Made by a program: the position numbers and the translations under genes. From DASQFQ01 sp038327685 (lineage in GTDB: Bacteria; Actinomycetota; Thermoleophilia; Solirubrobacterales; Solirubrobacteraceae): a stretch of 64,000 bases of DNA. Positions 31,342-40,660 of the stretch are shown here, one piece after another; the first letter of the stretch is position 1, and each line of letters starts with the position of its first letter. The stretch covers positions 14,273 through 78,272 of the forward strand of contig JBBQLH010000003.1 of the NCBI GenBank assembly GCA_038327685.1. The letters are read 5' to 3'. The notes under the pieces were generated by a model. The model saw only the letters and a program-made list of their open reading frames with translations. It was not told the origin of the DNA and made no database searches.

Positions 31342-32119
31342 CGGGCCGCTCCTGGAGCTCGCCGTCGAGCTCGATGTCCACGAACTCGTTGTAGAACGCG
31401 ATCCGGTCGCGGATCGGCTCGACCTCGCGCGCGGGCTCGGCGTAGGTCCAGGCGATGTCGTCGTGCTCGCCCGAGGAGAAGGTCGAGGCGTGGCCCTTGT
31501 AGGCGCAGGTGGTGCGCGTCTCGCTCGCCTGCAGCAGGTCCATGTTCACGTCCTCGCGCGGGAGGTACCAGCGCGTCGGCAGCCCGGTCTCGAACAGCGC
31601 GAGCGGCCGATCGGACTCCGCCAGCGTCACGTCGTCGAGCGTGACCTTCACGTGGCGCGAGCTGCGGTTGACGTCGAGGCGGTGGAACGGATCGCGCGGG
31701 TGGCCGATGACCGGCTCGTCCTCCTCGAGCCATTCGTCGAGCGCGCCGAAATGAAAGGCGACAAGGCCCTGCAGCCGCTCCATGCCGGCGATCGGCTCGG
31801 GGTAGGTCCAGGCCGCCCTCTCGACGTCGCCGAGCGCGTAGTAGCGGGTGTCGCCCTTCCAGGGGCAGTGCGTCGTGTGCTCCGTCTCCCGCAGCAGGTC
31901 CATGTGCACGTCCTCCTGCGGGAAGTACCAGACCGGGAGGATCCGGGACTCGTGCAGCATGTGCACGTGCTTCGAGTCGACGACGGTCTCGCCGTCCTTG
32001 AGGCCGCGCACGCGACGCGGGATCACGTCCAGCAGGATCGCGCCCTTGTCGGGCGTCTCGAAGTTGAAGCTACCCGCCGGCACATGGCCGAACGGGCCGG
32101 TGCCCATCGTCAGCGACAT
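31316..32119 (-). CDS. tandem DUF427 protein
   Basis: A 267-residue cytosolic protein made of two DUF427 repeats. Repeat 1 (about 25-120) has VWYFPQEDVHMDLLRETEHTTHCPWKGD in parts (YFPQEDVHMDLL, TTHCPWKGDTRYYAL) and AAWTYPEP; repeat 2 (about 155-255) has WYLPREDVNMDLL, TTCAYKGHASTF and IAWTYAEP. DUF427 proteins are common in actinobacteria and have no established function; the Cys/Trp/Lys cluster is strictly repeated. ATG 32119 chosen. The 3' end overlaps the SDR fragment. Confidence 0.85.
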   Translation of the reverse strand: MSLTMGTGPFGHVPAGSFNFETPDKGAILLDVIPRRVRGLKDGETVVDSKHVHMLHESRILPVWYFPQEDVHMDLLRETEHTTHCPWKGDTRYYALGDVERAAWTYPEPIAGMERLQGLVAFHFGALDEWLEEDEPVIGHPRDPFHRLDVNRSSRHVKVTLDDVTLAESDRPLALFETGLPTRWYLPREDVNMDLLQASETRTTCAYKGHASTFSSGEHDDIAWTYAEPAREVEPIRDRIAFYNEFVDIELDGELQERPVSPFSRGR

Positions 32120-32146
32120 ACGCCGGAGAGTAGCGATCCCTACTGG

Positions 32147-32164
32147 CCAGAATGACGGTTCTGG
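32147..32164. promoter_or_regulatory. inverted repeat in the DUF427/recombinase divergent region
   Basis: CCAGAA-TGACGG-TTCTGG is a perfect 6 bp inverted repeat with a 6 bp spacer. It lies between the divergent DUF427 and tyrosine recombinase genes. It could be an operator or a recombinase core-type site; nothing further supports either. Confidence 0.35.
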
Positions 32165-32204
32165 AGATTGTGCGGCAGGAGTCCCCGTCCCGCCGCGGAA
32201 TGCG

Positions 32205-33185
32205 GTGCTCGTGGCCGCGCACCCCATCTCCCTCGCCCCGGATGACGAGTTCGCCGAGTTGCTCGACGACTTCCTCGCCTCGCAGCTCTCGCCGCTGACG
32301 CGCTCGAGCTACGCCGGCGATCTCACGATCTTCCTGACCTGGCTGGCCGGCCGCGGCAAGCACCCGCGCGAGGTCAGCCGCCCGGACGTCGACCGCTACC
32401 GCAACTGGCTGGCCGAACTGATCGGGCCCGACGGCCAGCCCGCCGCGAACGGCCGCGCGCGGTACGCGCCGGCGACCATCGCGCGCAAGCTCTCGGCGGT
32501 GCGCGCATTTTACAACTATCTGTCAGAACGCCGGGTCATCCCCGGCTCGCCCGCGGCAGGCGTCAAGGGCCCGAAGCTGCGGCGCGAGCCACGCGGCCGC
32601 GCCATCACCGACGACCAGGTCCGCCGGCTGCTGGCGGTCGCCACCGAACGTGGCCCCGAGACCGAGGCGATGGTGTGTCTGCTGCTGCTCAACGGGCTGC
32701 GCGTGTCGGAGCTCTGCGCGGCCGACATCGAGAACCTGCACCGCGAGCCGGGCGGCGGTCACTCGCTCGTCGTGCGCGGCAAGGGCGGCAAGGACGTCGA
32801 CGTCGCCCTCAACGACCGCACCGAGCGCGCGGTCCTCAAGACCATCGGCGCGCGCTCTCAGGGCCCGATCTTCCGCCGCCAGGACGGCCGTCGCCTGCGT
32901 GCCGGCGCGGCCGCCCCGCGCGTTCCCTACAACCGCCAGGCGGTCTACCGGCGGCTCGGCGAGCTCGCGCAGGCGGCCGGTCTGGTCGGCGACGGCGACG
33001 ACCAGGTCGACGGCGTGAACCCGCATCGCCTGCGCCACACCTTCGTCACGCTGCTGCTGGACCGCGGCGTGCCGCTCGCCGCCGTCCAGGACGCCGCGCG
33101 CCACGCCTCGAGCGACACCACGCGGATGTACGACCGCTCCCGCGCCGCCTGGCGCGAGCATCCGACACACAAGCTCGATTTCTAG
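32205..33185 (+). CDS. tyrosine recombinase (XerC/XerD-like)
   Basis: A 326-residue site-specific recombinase. GTG 32205 is chosen (GTG 32211 equally possible). The N-terminal core-binding domain (about 10-125) has LTRSSYAGDLTIFLTWL and ATIARKLSAVRAFYNYL. The catalytic domain has all residues: Arg in LNGLRVSELC, Lys in RGKGGKDVDV, His and Arg in HRLRHTFVTLLLDRG, His in DAARHASSDTT and Tyr in MYDRSR. It could be XerC/XerD or a stand-alone integrase. No phage genes or clear dif site are nearby. Confidence 0.9.
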   Translation: MLVAAHPISLAPDDEFAELLDDFLASQLSPLTRSSYAGDLTIFLTWLAGRGKHPREVSRPDVDRYRNWLAELIGPDGQPAANGRARYAPATIARKLSAVRAFYNYLSERRVIPGSPAAGVKGPKLRREPRGRAITDDQVRRLLAVATERGPETEAMVCLLLLNGLRVSELCAADIENLHREPGGGHSLVVRGKGGKDVDVALNDRTERAVLKTIGARSQGPIFRRQDGRRLRAGAAAPRVPYNRQAVYRRLGELAQAAGLVGDGDDQVDGVNPHRLRHTFVTLLLDRGVPLAAVQDAARHASSDTTRMYDRSRAAWREHPTHKLDF

Positions 33186-33239
33186 TCCCACCGCTACCCT
33201 GTGTGGTTCGGCGGATCGCCCACTCGGCCGCGGAGCGCT

Positions 33240-33330
33240 GTATGGCTCCAGCCGTGGCAACGCGCCGGCCCTCGTGGCCGGCGGCCTGTCCAGGTGGCTG
33301 GGAGTGTCATGCCGCCCAGGCAAGACACAA
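33240..33330 (+). other. strongly structured intergenic sequence after the recombinase gene
   Basis: CGCCGGCC-CTCGT-GGCCGGCG is a perfect 8 bp hairpin, enclosed by CTCCAGCC and GGCTGGGAG arms that pair with one bulge. The 165 bp between recombinase and MFS genes has no ORF and ends toward a + strand terminator at 33379, so it may be a 3' UTR structure or a small RNA. It does not match tRNA, SRP or a riboswitch I can recognise. Confidence 0.3.
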
Positions 33331-33352
33331 TTCAGTCCTGGGACGTCGGAGT

Positions 33353-34594
33353 TCAGTGGTGATCCATGACCGGGCATGAAGGCTCCGCTCTGCGGGGCTT
33401 TTGTGCGTCTGGTCCCGCCAGGCGGCGGTCGGTCTCGGTCGGCGGCAGCGTCAGCGCGATCAGCAATGCGGGCAGCGGGATCAGGGCGATCGTCCACAAC
33501 GTCGTCGTGAGGCTCGTGTGGTCCGCGAGCGCGCCGAGGGCCGCCGCCGCGAGGCCGCCGGCGCCGATCGCGGCGCCCATCGTGACGCCCGAGGCGAGGC
33601 CGAGGCGATTCGGCAGGTACTCCTGACCCATGACGATCGTGACGCTGAAATTGGAGATCGTGAAGAACCCGATCGCGAGCAGGAGCACCGTCGCAGGCCA
33701 GCGACCCACGAGCAGGAACGCGACGAGCAGCGGTGACAGGGCGCCCATCGACGCGACCAGGATCACTCGGTGCCCCAGGCGGTCCATGAGCCGGCCGCCG
33801 ACGTACGTCCCCACCGCGCCCGCGACCAGCATCACGCTCAGGGCGCCGTTGCCGAGCGCCTTGCTCGTGCCGAGCTGGACCGCGAAGTAGATCGGCACGA
33901 ACGCCTGGAGCCCGAAGAACACCGCCGAGCGCAGCCCGACAATCGACGCGAGGCGCGCGAACGGCCCCCATGCGTCGCTTCTCGGATCCACAGCGAGCCC
34001 GTTCTCCATCCGTGGCGCAGCCGCCGGCGCGTGCTCACGCAGCCGGCCGAGCTCGGCGAGCAGGAGGCCGGCGGCGAGCCAGAGCGGGATCGCCGCCAGC
34101 AGCGTCCCCGGCAACCCGAAGGCCAGCACCGCAGGCGTCACGAGCAGCGGCCCGAGCGCGAAGCCGGCGTTGCCGCCGAGCGAGAACATGCTCATGCCGC
34201 GCCCGCGCTGCGCACGGCTCGCGTAGTTGGCCCAGCGCGCGGCCTCCGGGTGGAACGCCGCGACGCCGAGGCCGCTCACCATCACCGCCGCGGCCGTCGC
34301 CGCGTAGCTCTCCGTCAGCCCGACCACCGCGAGCCCCGCGCCGCCGAGCGCGAGCCCGGCGGGCATCAGCCACGGCAGCGCGAGCCGGTCCGACGCCAGC
34401 CCGAACAGCGGCTGGATGATCGAGGAGCCGAGGCTCGAGGCCAGCAGCAGCGCGCCCGCGGCGCCGTAGGAGTAGCCGCGCTCGGCGATCAGGAACGGCA
34501 GGAGCGCCGGGATCGCGCCCTGCAGGAAGTCGGCCCACAGGTGCCCCGTCGCGAGCACCCCGAGGCCGCGGCGATCGAAGCGGTCCGAGCTCAC
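33353..34594 (-). CDS. MFS transporter (fosmidomycin-resistance-like)
   Basis: A 413-residue membrane protein with 12 predicted spans. It begins at GTG 34594, overlapping the stop of the J-domain gene (GTGA). TGHLWADFLQGAIPALLPFLIAERGYSYGAAG in parts (HLWADFLQGAIPALLPF) and GLGVAAFHPEAARWANYAS are typical of Fsr-like drug exporters; DRLALPW and GGRLMDRLGHR are the intracellular loop motifs. It would export a small compound by proton antiport. The last 20 residues read through a + strand terminator and probably are not conserved. Confidence 0.85.
   Translation of the reverse strand: MSSDRFDRRGLGVLATGHLWADFLQGAIPALLPFLIAERGYSYGAAGALLLASSLGSSIIQPLFGLASDRLALPWLMPAGLALGGAGLAVVGLTESYAATAAAVMVSGLGVAAFHPEAARWANYASRAQRGRGMSMFSLGGNAGFALGPLLVTPAVLAFGLPGTLLAAIPLWLAAGLLLAELGRLREHAPAAAPRMENGLAVDPRSDAWGPFARLASIVGLRSAVFFGLQAFVPIYFAVQLGTSKALGNGALSVMLVAGAVGTYVGGRLMDRLGHRVILVASMGALSPLLVAFLLVGRWPATVLLLAIGFFTISNFSVTIVMGQEYLPNRLGLASGVTMGAAIGAGGLAAAALGALADHTSLTTTLWTIALIPLPALLIALTLPPTETDRRLAGPDAQKPRRAEPSCPVMDHH
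33379..33405 (+). terminator. Rho-independent-type terminator, + strand
   Basis: AAGGCTCCGC-TCT-GCGGGGCTTTTG forms a 7-10 bp stem (one G-U pair) with a 3 nt loop followed by TTTT. On the + strand it would end transcripts from the recombinase gene. It lies inside the last codons of the MFS gene on the other strand. Confidence 0.5.
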
Positions 34595-35192
34595 GCTGCG
34601 CACGCCTGCGCGACCCGGCGGACGATCGCCTCGGCGGTCTGCGGGCGCAGCTCGGAGAACGTCAGCCGGCGGCCGTCGGTCGTCTCCACGCGGAGGATCG
34701 CGACGCGGCGGCGCGGGCGCCGCAGGTGGTGGTCGACGCTCGCGATCCGCGCGAAGCGCACGAAGTCCACGCGGCGGTTCACCACGTCGTCGAGCAGCCA
34801 CAGCAGGCGGCGGTCGGTGACCACGAGCAGCGCCCGCGCGCTCGCCCACGTGGCGGTCGGCGTGACGTAGTGGACGGCCTCACCCTCCTCGAGCGCCTCG
34901 AGCAGCTCGCGGCCCAGCGCCCGCCGGACGGCCGGCGCGAGCCATGACCCGCGGCCGCGCACCGGCGCCGGTGCGGTCGCGCGCTCCCGAGCGCGCGGCC
35001 CGGACACCGGACTCCAGCCGGCGCGCAGCAGGTCGTAGGCGGCGTTGACCTGGGCCATCCGCCGCTCGGACTCCGCGCCCCCGTTGCGGTCCGGGTGCCA
35101 GCGCTTGGCCTGCTCGCGGTAGGCCGCGGTGAGCTGCGCCGGGGCCGCGTCCGGGCCGACGCCGAGGATCGCGTAGGGGTCGTCCATCACCG

Positions 35193-35199
<7 letters not shown>
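34591..35199 (-). CDS. J-domain protein fused to a PH-like domain
   Basis: A 202-residue protein; ATG 35199, or ATG 35187 (MDDPYAILG) which gives a more usual J-domain start. Residues 5-65 are a J domain with the catalytic HPD (AYREQAKRWHPDRNGG), so it should stimulate a DnaK ATPase. After an Arg-rich linker, residues 100-200 look like a bacterial PH (bPH) domain: VTPTATWASARALLVVTDRRLLWLLDD. bPH domains are usually membrane- or lipid-linked in bacteria, so this may target Hsp70 to a location. The combination is uncommon; pairing with the MFS gene by a 4 nt overlap may be accidental. Confidence 0.8.
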
Positions 35200-35876
<677 letters not shown>

Positions 35877-35908
35877 GCGCAGACATTCAAGCGCGCGATA
35901 CTCCGATC

Positions 35909-36805
35909 ATGCGATTTCCCGGAGTCATCCCCGCCGTCACCACGCCCTTCGACGCGAGTGGCCGCGTCGACCTCGACGCCCTCCGACGCAACGCCCGCTC
36001 GCTGCTCGACGCGGGGATGACGGGCCTCGTCGGCAACGGCACCATGGGCGAGGCCGGGAGCCTGAGCGCGGACGAGCGCCGCTCGGCGATCGAGGCGCTG
36101 GTCGACGCCGCGGGCGGCCGCGCGACGGTGACCGCGGGCGTCTCCGCGCAGACCGCCGACGCCGCCGCGACCTACGCGCGCGCCGCGGCCGACGCGGGCG
36201 CCGGCGCGCTGATGCTGCTGCCGCCGCTGCTCTATGGCGGCGACGAGCGGGAGCTGATCGCGTACTACGGCGAGGTCGCGGCGACCACCGACCTGCCGGT
36301 GATGGCCTACAACAACCCCGTCGCGAGCGGCGGCACGGACATGCTGCCCTCGTTCCTGCTGCGCCTCGTGCGCGAGGTCGACGCCGTCGTGGCGATCAAG
36401 GAGTGCTCGGGCGACGCGCGGCGGCTCGCGGAGCTGCTCGCGGGCGCGGGCGACGGCCTCGAGGTGCTCGTGGGCGGCGACGACTGGGCGCTCGAGGGCT
36501 TCGCGGCCGGCTCGACCGGCTGGATCTCGGGCGTCGCGAACGTCGCGCCGGAGGAGTGCGTGGCGCTGCACCGCCACGTCCAGGTCGGTGAGCTCGATGC
36601 CGCGCGCGAGCTCTACGCGCGGCTGCTGCCGCTCGCACGGCTCGACATGACCCCGAAGCTCGTGCAGTACTTCAAGGGCGCCCAGGACGCGGTCGGTCGC
36701 GCCGGCGGCCCGTGCCGGCCGCCGCGGCTCGAGCTGACCGCAGAGGAGCGCGCAGTGCTCGACGCGGCGCTCGGCGCACTCCGCGGGCAGCCGGTGCCCG
36801 CTTGA
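35909..36805 (+). CDS. DapA-family lyase, probable pyrroline-4-hydroxy-2-carboxylate deaminase
   Basis: A 298-residue TIM-barrel enzyme. Schiff-base Lys in VVAIKECSGDARR; catalytic Tyr in LPVMAYNNPVAS; the pyruvate-loop equivalent is VGNGTMGEAGSLS (GTMGE instead of GTTGE). True DapA condenses pyruvate; this branch includes deaminases/dehydratases that act on hydroxyproline-derived pyrrolines. The following genes, a hydroxyproline-type epimerase and a D-amino-acid-type oxidase, make the hydroxyproline route the best inference. Next start overlaps by 4 nt (TTGA). Confidence 0.75.
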   Translation: MRFPGVIPAVTTPFDASGRVDLDALRRNARSLLDAGMTGLVGNGTMGEAGSLSADERRSAIEALVDAAGGRATVTAGVSAQTADAAATYARAAADAGAGALMLLPPLLYGGDERELIAYYGEVAATTDLPVMAYNNPVASGGTDMLPSFLLRLVREVDAVVAIKECSGDARRLAELLAGAGDGLEVLVGGDDWALEGFAAGSTGWISGVANVAPEECVALHRHVQVGELDAARELYARLLPLARLDMTPKLVQYFKGAQDAVGRAGGPCRPPRLELTAEERAVLDAALGALRGQPVPA

Positions 36806-37800
36806 GGGCAGCGCGCGTCTTCGCCGCCGTCGACTCGCACACGGAGGGCATGCCGACCCGGGTCATCACGGGCGGGGTCGGCCCGCTCCCGGGCGCCAGC
36901 ATGCTCGAGCGCAAGCTGCACTTCGAGGCCGAGCTCGACGACCTGCGGCGGCTGCTGATGCGCGAGCCGCGCGGGCACGCCGCGATGTCGGGGGCGATCC
37001 TGCAGCCGCCGACGCGGCCCGACGCCGACTGGGGCGTGCTCTTCATCGAGGTCTCGGGCTGCCTGCCGATGTGCGGGCACGGGACCATCGGGGTCGCGAC
37101 CGTGCTGGTCGAGACCGGGATGGTCGCGGTGACCGAGCCCGAGACGCTGATCCGGCTCGACACCCCGGCCGGCCTCGTCGAGGTCCGCGTGGCGGTCGAG
37201 GACGGCGCGGCGCGCGCGGTGACGCTGCGTAACGTCCCCGCCTTCCTCGAGCGCCGCGACGCGATCGCCGAGCTCGACGACGGGCCGCTCGTCTACGACC
37301 TCGCCTTCGGCGGCAACTTCTACGCGATCGCCGACGCCGCCGCGGCGGGCGTCGAGGTCGATCCGGAGCGCGCGCCCGAGCTGATCGAGGCGGGGGCGCG
37401 CGTGATGGCGGCGATCGAGGCCGGCGACCGCCCCGTCCACCCGGAGGACGAGCGGATCGCAGGCGTGCGCCATGTCATCTTCACCGCCCCGGGCCGCGAC
37501 GGGGCCGACGCACGCGCCGCGGTCGCGATCCATCCCGGCTGGCTGGACCGCTCGCCGTGCGGGACCGGGACCAGCGCCCGCATGGCCCAGCTCCACGCTC
37601 GCGGCCAGCTCGCGCTGGACCAGCCGTTCGTGCACGAGTCGGTGATCGGCACGCGCTTCACGGGCCGGCTCGTGGCAGAGACCGAGGTCGGCGGCCGGCC
37701 CGCCGTCGTGCCCGAGATCACCGGCCGTGCGTGGATCACCGGGATGGGTCAGTACCTGCTCGACCCGACCGACCCGTTCCCGGCCGGGTTCTCGCTGTAG
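36802..37800 (+). CDS. proline racemase family protein, probable 4-hydroxyproline 2-epimerase
   Basis: A 332-residue cytosolic isomerase, TTG start overlapping the previous stop. Two catalytic cysteines: first in GCLPMCGHGTIGVATVL, second in DRSPCGTGTSARMAQL. Both present as Cys, so it is a racemase/epimerase and not a dehydratase (Thr variant). Early DSHTEGMPTRVI is the family N-terminus. In bacterial hydroxyproline use it converts trans-4-hydroxy-L-proline to cis-4-hydroxy-D-proline. Specificity for hydroxyproline over proline follows from context only. Confidence 0.85.
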   Translation: MRAARVFAAVDSHTEGMPTRVITGGVGPLPGASMLERKLHFEAELDDLRRLLMREPRGHAAMSGAILQPPTRPDADWGVLFIEVSGCLPMCGHGTIGVATVLVETGMVAVTEPETLIRLDTPAGLVEVRVAVEDGAARAVTLRNVPAFLERRDAIAELDDGPLVYDLAFGGNFYAIADAAAAGVEVDPERAPELIEAGARVMAAIEAGDRPVHPEDERIAGVRHVIFTAPGRDGADARAAVAIHPGWLDRSPCGTGTSARMAQLHARGQLALDQPFVHESVIGTRFTGRLVAETEVGGRPAVVPEITGRAWITGMGQYLLDPTDPFPAGFSL

Positions 37801-37802
37801 CG

Positions 37803-38963
37803 ATGAGAGTGGTCGTCATCGGCGCCGGGATCGTCGGGGCCGCGACGGCACGTGCGCTCGCGGTGCGCGGCGTCGAGGTCGACCTGCTCGATGCCGGCGA
37901 CGTCGCGGGCGGCACCACCGGCCTCGGCGAGGGCAACGTGCTGTGCTCGGACAAGGACGCGGGCCCGGAGCTCGAGCTCGCGGTGCTCGGCCTCGCCGCC
38001 TTCGACGACATCGGGCACCGCTACGGCGAGCGCGCCCGCATCCGCCGCACGGGCGCGCTCGTGGTGCATCGCGAGGCCGCCGCCCTCGCCGCCGAGCCCG
38101 CGCGTCTCGACCGCCTGCGGGCCGCGGGCGTGCGCTGCGAGCTGCTCGAGCCGAAGCAGGCGCGCGCGCTCGAGCGCGGCCTCGCCGTGGACCTCCTCGG
38201 CGCGTCCTACTTCCCCGACGACCTGCAGTGCGACCCGCGCGGCATCACCCGCGCGATGGTCGAGGAGGCCGGCGTGCGAGTGCGCACCGGGACGCGCGTG
38301 GAGCGGATCCTGCCCGGAGAGGGCGTGAGGATCGCCGGCGCGACCCTGCGGGCCGACGCGGTCGTGCTCGCCGCGGGCACGTGGAGCGCCGAGCTCGCCC
38401 GCGGCGCGGGCCTCGAGCTGCCCGTCGAGCCGCGCAAGGGCCAGCTCGTCTGCCTCCGCGCGGACGGCATGACCATCCACCACAAGGTCATCGACGGCGG
38501 CTATCTCGCCGCCGTCGCGGCCCCCGGCGCCGCACTGCAGGTCTCGAGCGTGCTCGAGACGACCTGGGACGGCGACGTGCTCGTCGGCTCGAGCCGCGAG
38601 CGCCGCGGCTTCGACACGACGGTCGACGCCGCTGTCAGCGCGGCACTGCTCGCGCACGCCGCGCGGCTGATGCCGGGCGTCGCGCGGCTGGAGGTCGAGG
38701 ACGCGTGGGCCGGGCTGCGCCCGTGGCTGCCGGACGGGCTGCCGGCCCTCGGCCCCTCACGCGTCGCGCCGGGGCTGTGGGTCGCCACCGGCCACGAGGG
38801 CGCGGGCATCGCCCTCGGCCCGATCAGTGCGGAGCTGGTCGCCGCGGCGCTGTGCGGAGAAGGGCCTGCACTTGACCTGACGCCGTTCGACCCGGATCGC
38901 TTCATTCCCGGGCGTGCGGGCCCAGCTGCCACAGCGCACCGTCTGCCAGCGCCTGGCGGATGA
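37803..38963 (+). CDS. FAD-dependent amine/amino-acid oxidoreductase (DAO family), probable D-hydroxyproline oxidase
   Basis: A 386-residue flavoprotein with N-terminal MRVVVIGAGIVGAATARALA (GxGxxG), strand-end LLDAGDVAGGTTGLGEGNVL, and a C-terminal ATGHEGAGIALGPISAELV that closes the FAD site. Length fits single-chain DAO enzymes such as glycine oxidase or D-hydroxyproline dehydrogenase beta-type. In this operon it would oxidise cis-4-hydroxy-D-proline to the pyrroline handled by the DapA-family enzyme. Its last 62 nt overlap the convergent DsbA-family gene. Confidence 0.8.
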   Translation: MRVVVIGAGIVGAATARALAVRGVEVDLLDAGDVAGGTTGLGEGNVLCSDKDAGPELELAVLGLAAFDDIGHRYGERARIRRTGALVVHREAAALAAEPARLDRLRAAGVRCELLEPKQARALERGLAVDLLGASYFPDDLQCDPRGITRAMVEEAGVRVRTGTRVERILPGEGVRIAGATLRADAVVLAAGTWSAELARGAGLELPVEPRKGQLVCLRADGMTIHHKVIDGGYLAAVAAPGAALQVSSVLETTWDGDVLVGSSRERRGFDTTVDAAVSAALLAHAARLMPGVARLEVEDAWAGLRPWLPDGLPALGPSRVAPGLWVATGHEGAGIALGPISAELVAAALCGEGPALDLTPFDPDRFIPGRAGPAATAHRLPAPGG

Positions 38964-39786
38964 CGCGGCCCCGGGCGGCGAGGTCGATCAGGGCGGCTTC
39001 GGCCGCCTCCGGGTCCGGCGCCGTGTTGTTGGGCGCCATCACCGCGGCGACCTCCTGGGTCACGAGGCCGTAGGGCAGCGCCTTGAAGATCTCGAGCGGG
39101 TCCTCCGGCGGCTGGGTGCGATCGAGCTTCGGGTCGAGGTTGGCGATCAGGACGTCGTAGGCCTCGACCGGCTGGAAGCCGCCGGCCTCGAGGGTCCGGC
39201 CGCCGCCCTCGAAGATCAGCGACGGCGCCGTGTAGCGCACGGGCCCGTCGCTCTGGGCGGCCTTGCCCTGCGCCTCCGTGGGCTTGCCCTCGGCGGTGCG
39301 CGTCTCGGCCCGGTCGGCCTGGTAGGCCGCCTCGACCGCCCGGTCGCCGACCGACTCCACGATCGCGGCGGCGTCGAAGCCGTCGATGCGCCCGAGCGCC
39401 TCGACCAGATCGTCCGGGTCGTCGAGGATCAGCGGGGTGGTGAACCAGCCGAACTGCAGCGCGCGAAACACCGCCAGCTCGTACTCCGGGGCCTGCAGTC
39501 GGGTTGCGACGATGGCCCGGCAGGCCAGGCCGGTCGCCGAGATGCGCGCCCGCGGCTGCGTCGCGAACGGCATGCCGCGCTTGCGGAAGCGCAGGTAGCC
39601 GCGGGCCGAGCCGGCGGGCGTGTAGCCCCGGCGCACGTACTGGTCGGCCTGCTCGGTGAGCCCGATGACGACGAGCCGCCACGTCAGCTGATCGCCGTAG
39701 CGCCAACGGAGCACGGCGTGGGCCGGTGATGCGGAGTAGGCCCACGGGCAGCCGGGGTCTGAGAAGTGCGTCACGGCGATAGCCAC
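38902..39786 (-). CDS. DsbA-family (FrnE-like) thioredoxin-fold protein
   Basis: A 294-residue cytosolic protein, ATG 39786. It opens with AVTHFSDPGCPWAYSASPAH, the DsbA/FrnE active-site position, but the motif is CPWA with a single Cys, so a classic disulfide exchange is unlikely; related proteins include 2-hydroxychromene-2-carboxylate isomerase and glutathione-dependent enzymes. FKALPYGLVTQEVAAVM and the helical insertion (ELAVFRALQFGWFTTPLIL) match family members. Function unknown. Overlaps the FAD oxidase gene by 62 nt, convergent. Confidence 0.75.
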   Translation of the reverse strand: MAIAVTHFSDPGCPWAYSASPAHAVLRWRYGDQLTWRLVVIGLTEQADQYVRRGYTPAGSARGYLRFRKRGMPFATQPRARISATGLACRAIVATRLQAPEYELAVFRALQFGWFTTPLILDDPDDLVEALGRIDGFDAAAIVESVGDRAVEAAYQADRAETRTAEGKPTEAQGKAAQSDGPVRYTAPSLIFEGGGRTLEAGGFQPVEAYDVLIANLDPKLDRTQPPEDPLEIFKALPYGLVTQEVAAVMAPNNTAPDPEAAEAALIDLAARGRVIRQALADGALWQLGPHARE

Positions 39787-39846
39787 GACGACTCGCGGTA
39801 CCCCGGTGCGCGTACGACTACCCTCTTCGTCATCCTGGGCTGACGG

Positions 39847-40647
39847 ATGTCAGATCTCCCGGCCTGCCTCTACGAGCCCGACGGCGACGTCTTTCACCCG
39901 ACCGGATTGACCCGCGGGCCGTGGGATCCCGGCTTCCAGCACGCGGGCCCGCCCGCCGCCCTGCTGGCGCGCGCCGTCGAGCGCGCCGCCGGCATCTCCC
40001 CCGGCCAACCCGGCCGACTCGGCTTCGACATCCTGCGCCCGGTCCCCCTCGCGCCCCACCGCATCAGCACGCGGAGGCTGCGCCCGGGGCGCAACGTCGA
40101 GCAGATCGAGGCGACGCTGACCGACGCGGCCAGCGGCGACGCGCTGATGCGCCTGAGCGCGTGGCGCCTGCGCCGCGAGGAGCTCGACCTGCCGGCCGGG
40201 ATCGCCGCGTCCGACCCTCCCCCACCCCCGCCGGACACCGGCAGGAGCTCGCTGCCGTCGTTCTGGACCGAGCCGGTCGCCTACCACGCGGCGCTGGACT
40301 GGCGCTTCGTGGACGGCGAGTTCGGCGTGCCCGGCCCCGCGACCACGTGGACGCGGCTGCGGGTGCCGCTCGTCGCGGGCGAGCCGGCCTCGCCGCTCGA
40401 GCGCCTGCTGGTGATGGCCGACGCGGCCAGCGGCGTCAGCCACATGCTCGACTGGACGCAGTGGGTGTTCATCAACGTCGAGCTCGGCATCCACCTCGAG
40501 CGGCCGCCCGAGGGCGAGTGGATGGCGATGGACGCGGTCACGCGGCTCGGCCCCGCGGGCGCCGGCCTGTGTACGAGCGTGCTCTCCGACGAGCGCGGGC
40601 GCGTCGGGGTCTCGACTCAGACGCTCCGGGTTACCAAACAGGGGTAG
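39847..40647 (+). CDS. thioesterase family protein (TesB-like double hotdog)
   Basis: A 266-residue protein. The first hotdog has GPWDPGFQHAGPPAALLARAVE (substrate helix) and LGFDILRPVPLAP; the second half has MADAASGVSHMLDWTQWVFINVELGIHLE, quoted in parts, and ends VGVSTQTLRV, the usual terminal strand. This pattern fits acyl-CoA thioesterase_3/TesB-type proteins. Substrate unknown. The 13 nt spacing to the next gene suggests co-transcription. Confidence 0.8.
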   Translation: MSDLPACLYEPDGDVFHPTGLTRGPWDPGFQHAGPPAALLARAVERAAGISPGQPGRLGFDILRPVPLAPHRISTRRLRPGRNVEQIEATLTDAASGDALMRLSAWRLRREELDLPAGIAASDPPPPPPDTGRSSLPSFWTEPVAYHAALDWRFVDGEFGVPGPATTWTRLRVPLVAGEPASPLERLLVMADAASGVSHMLDWTQWVFINVELGIHLERPPEGEWMAMDAVTRLGPAGAGLCTSVLSDERGRVGVSTQTLRVTKQG

Positions 40648-40660
40648 GATCCGGCTCGCA

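Noticed and set aside
33186..33352. tRNA, SRP RNA or tmRNA between recombinase and MFS genes
   Set aside because: No cloverleaf with T-loop, no SRP tetraloop/core and no tmRNA tag frame could be found; only stable hairpins.
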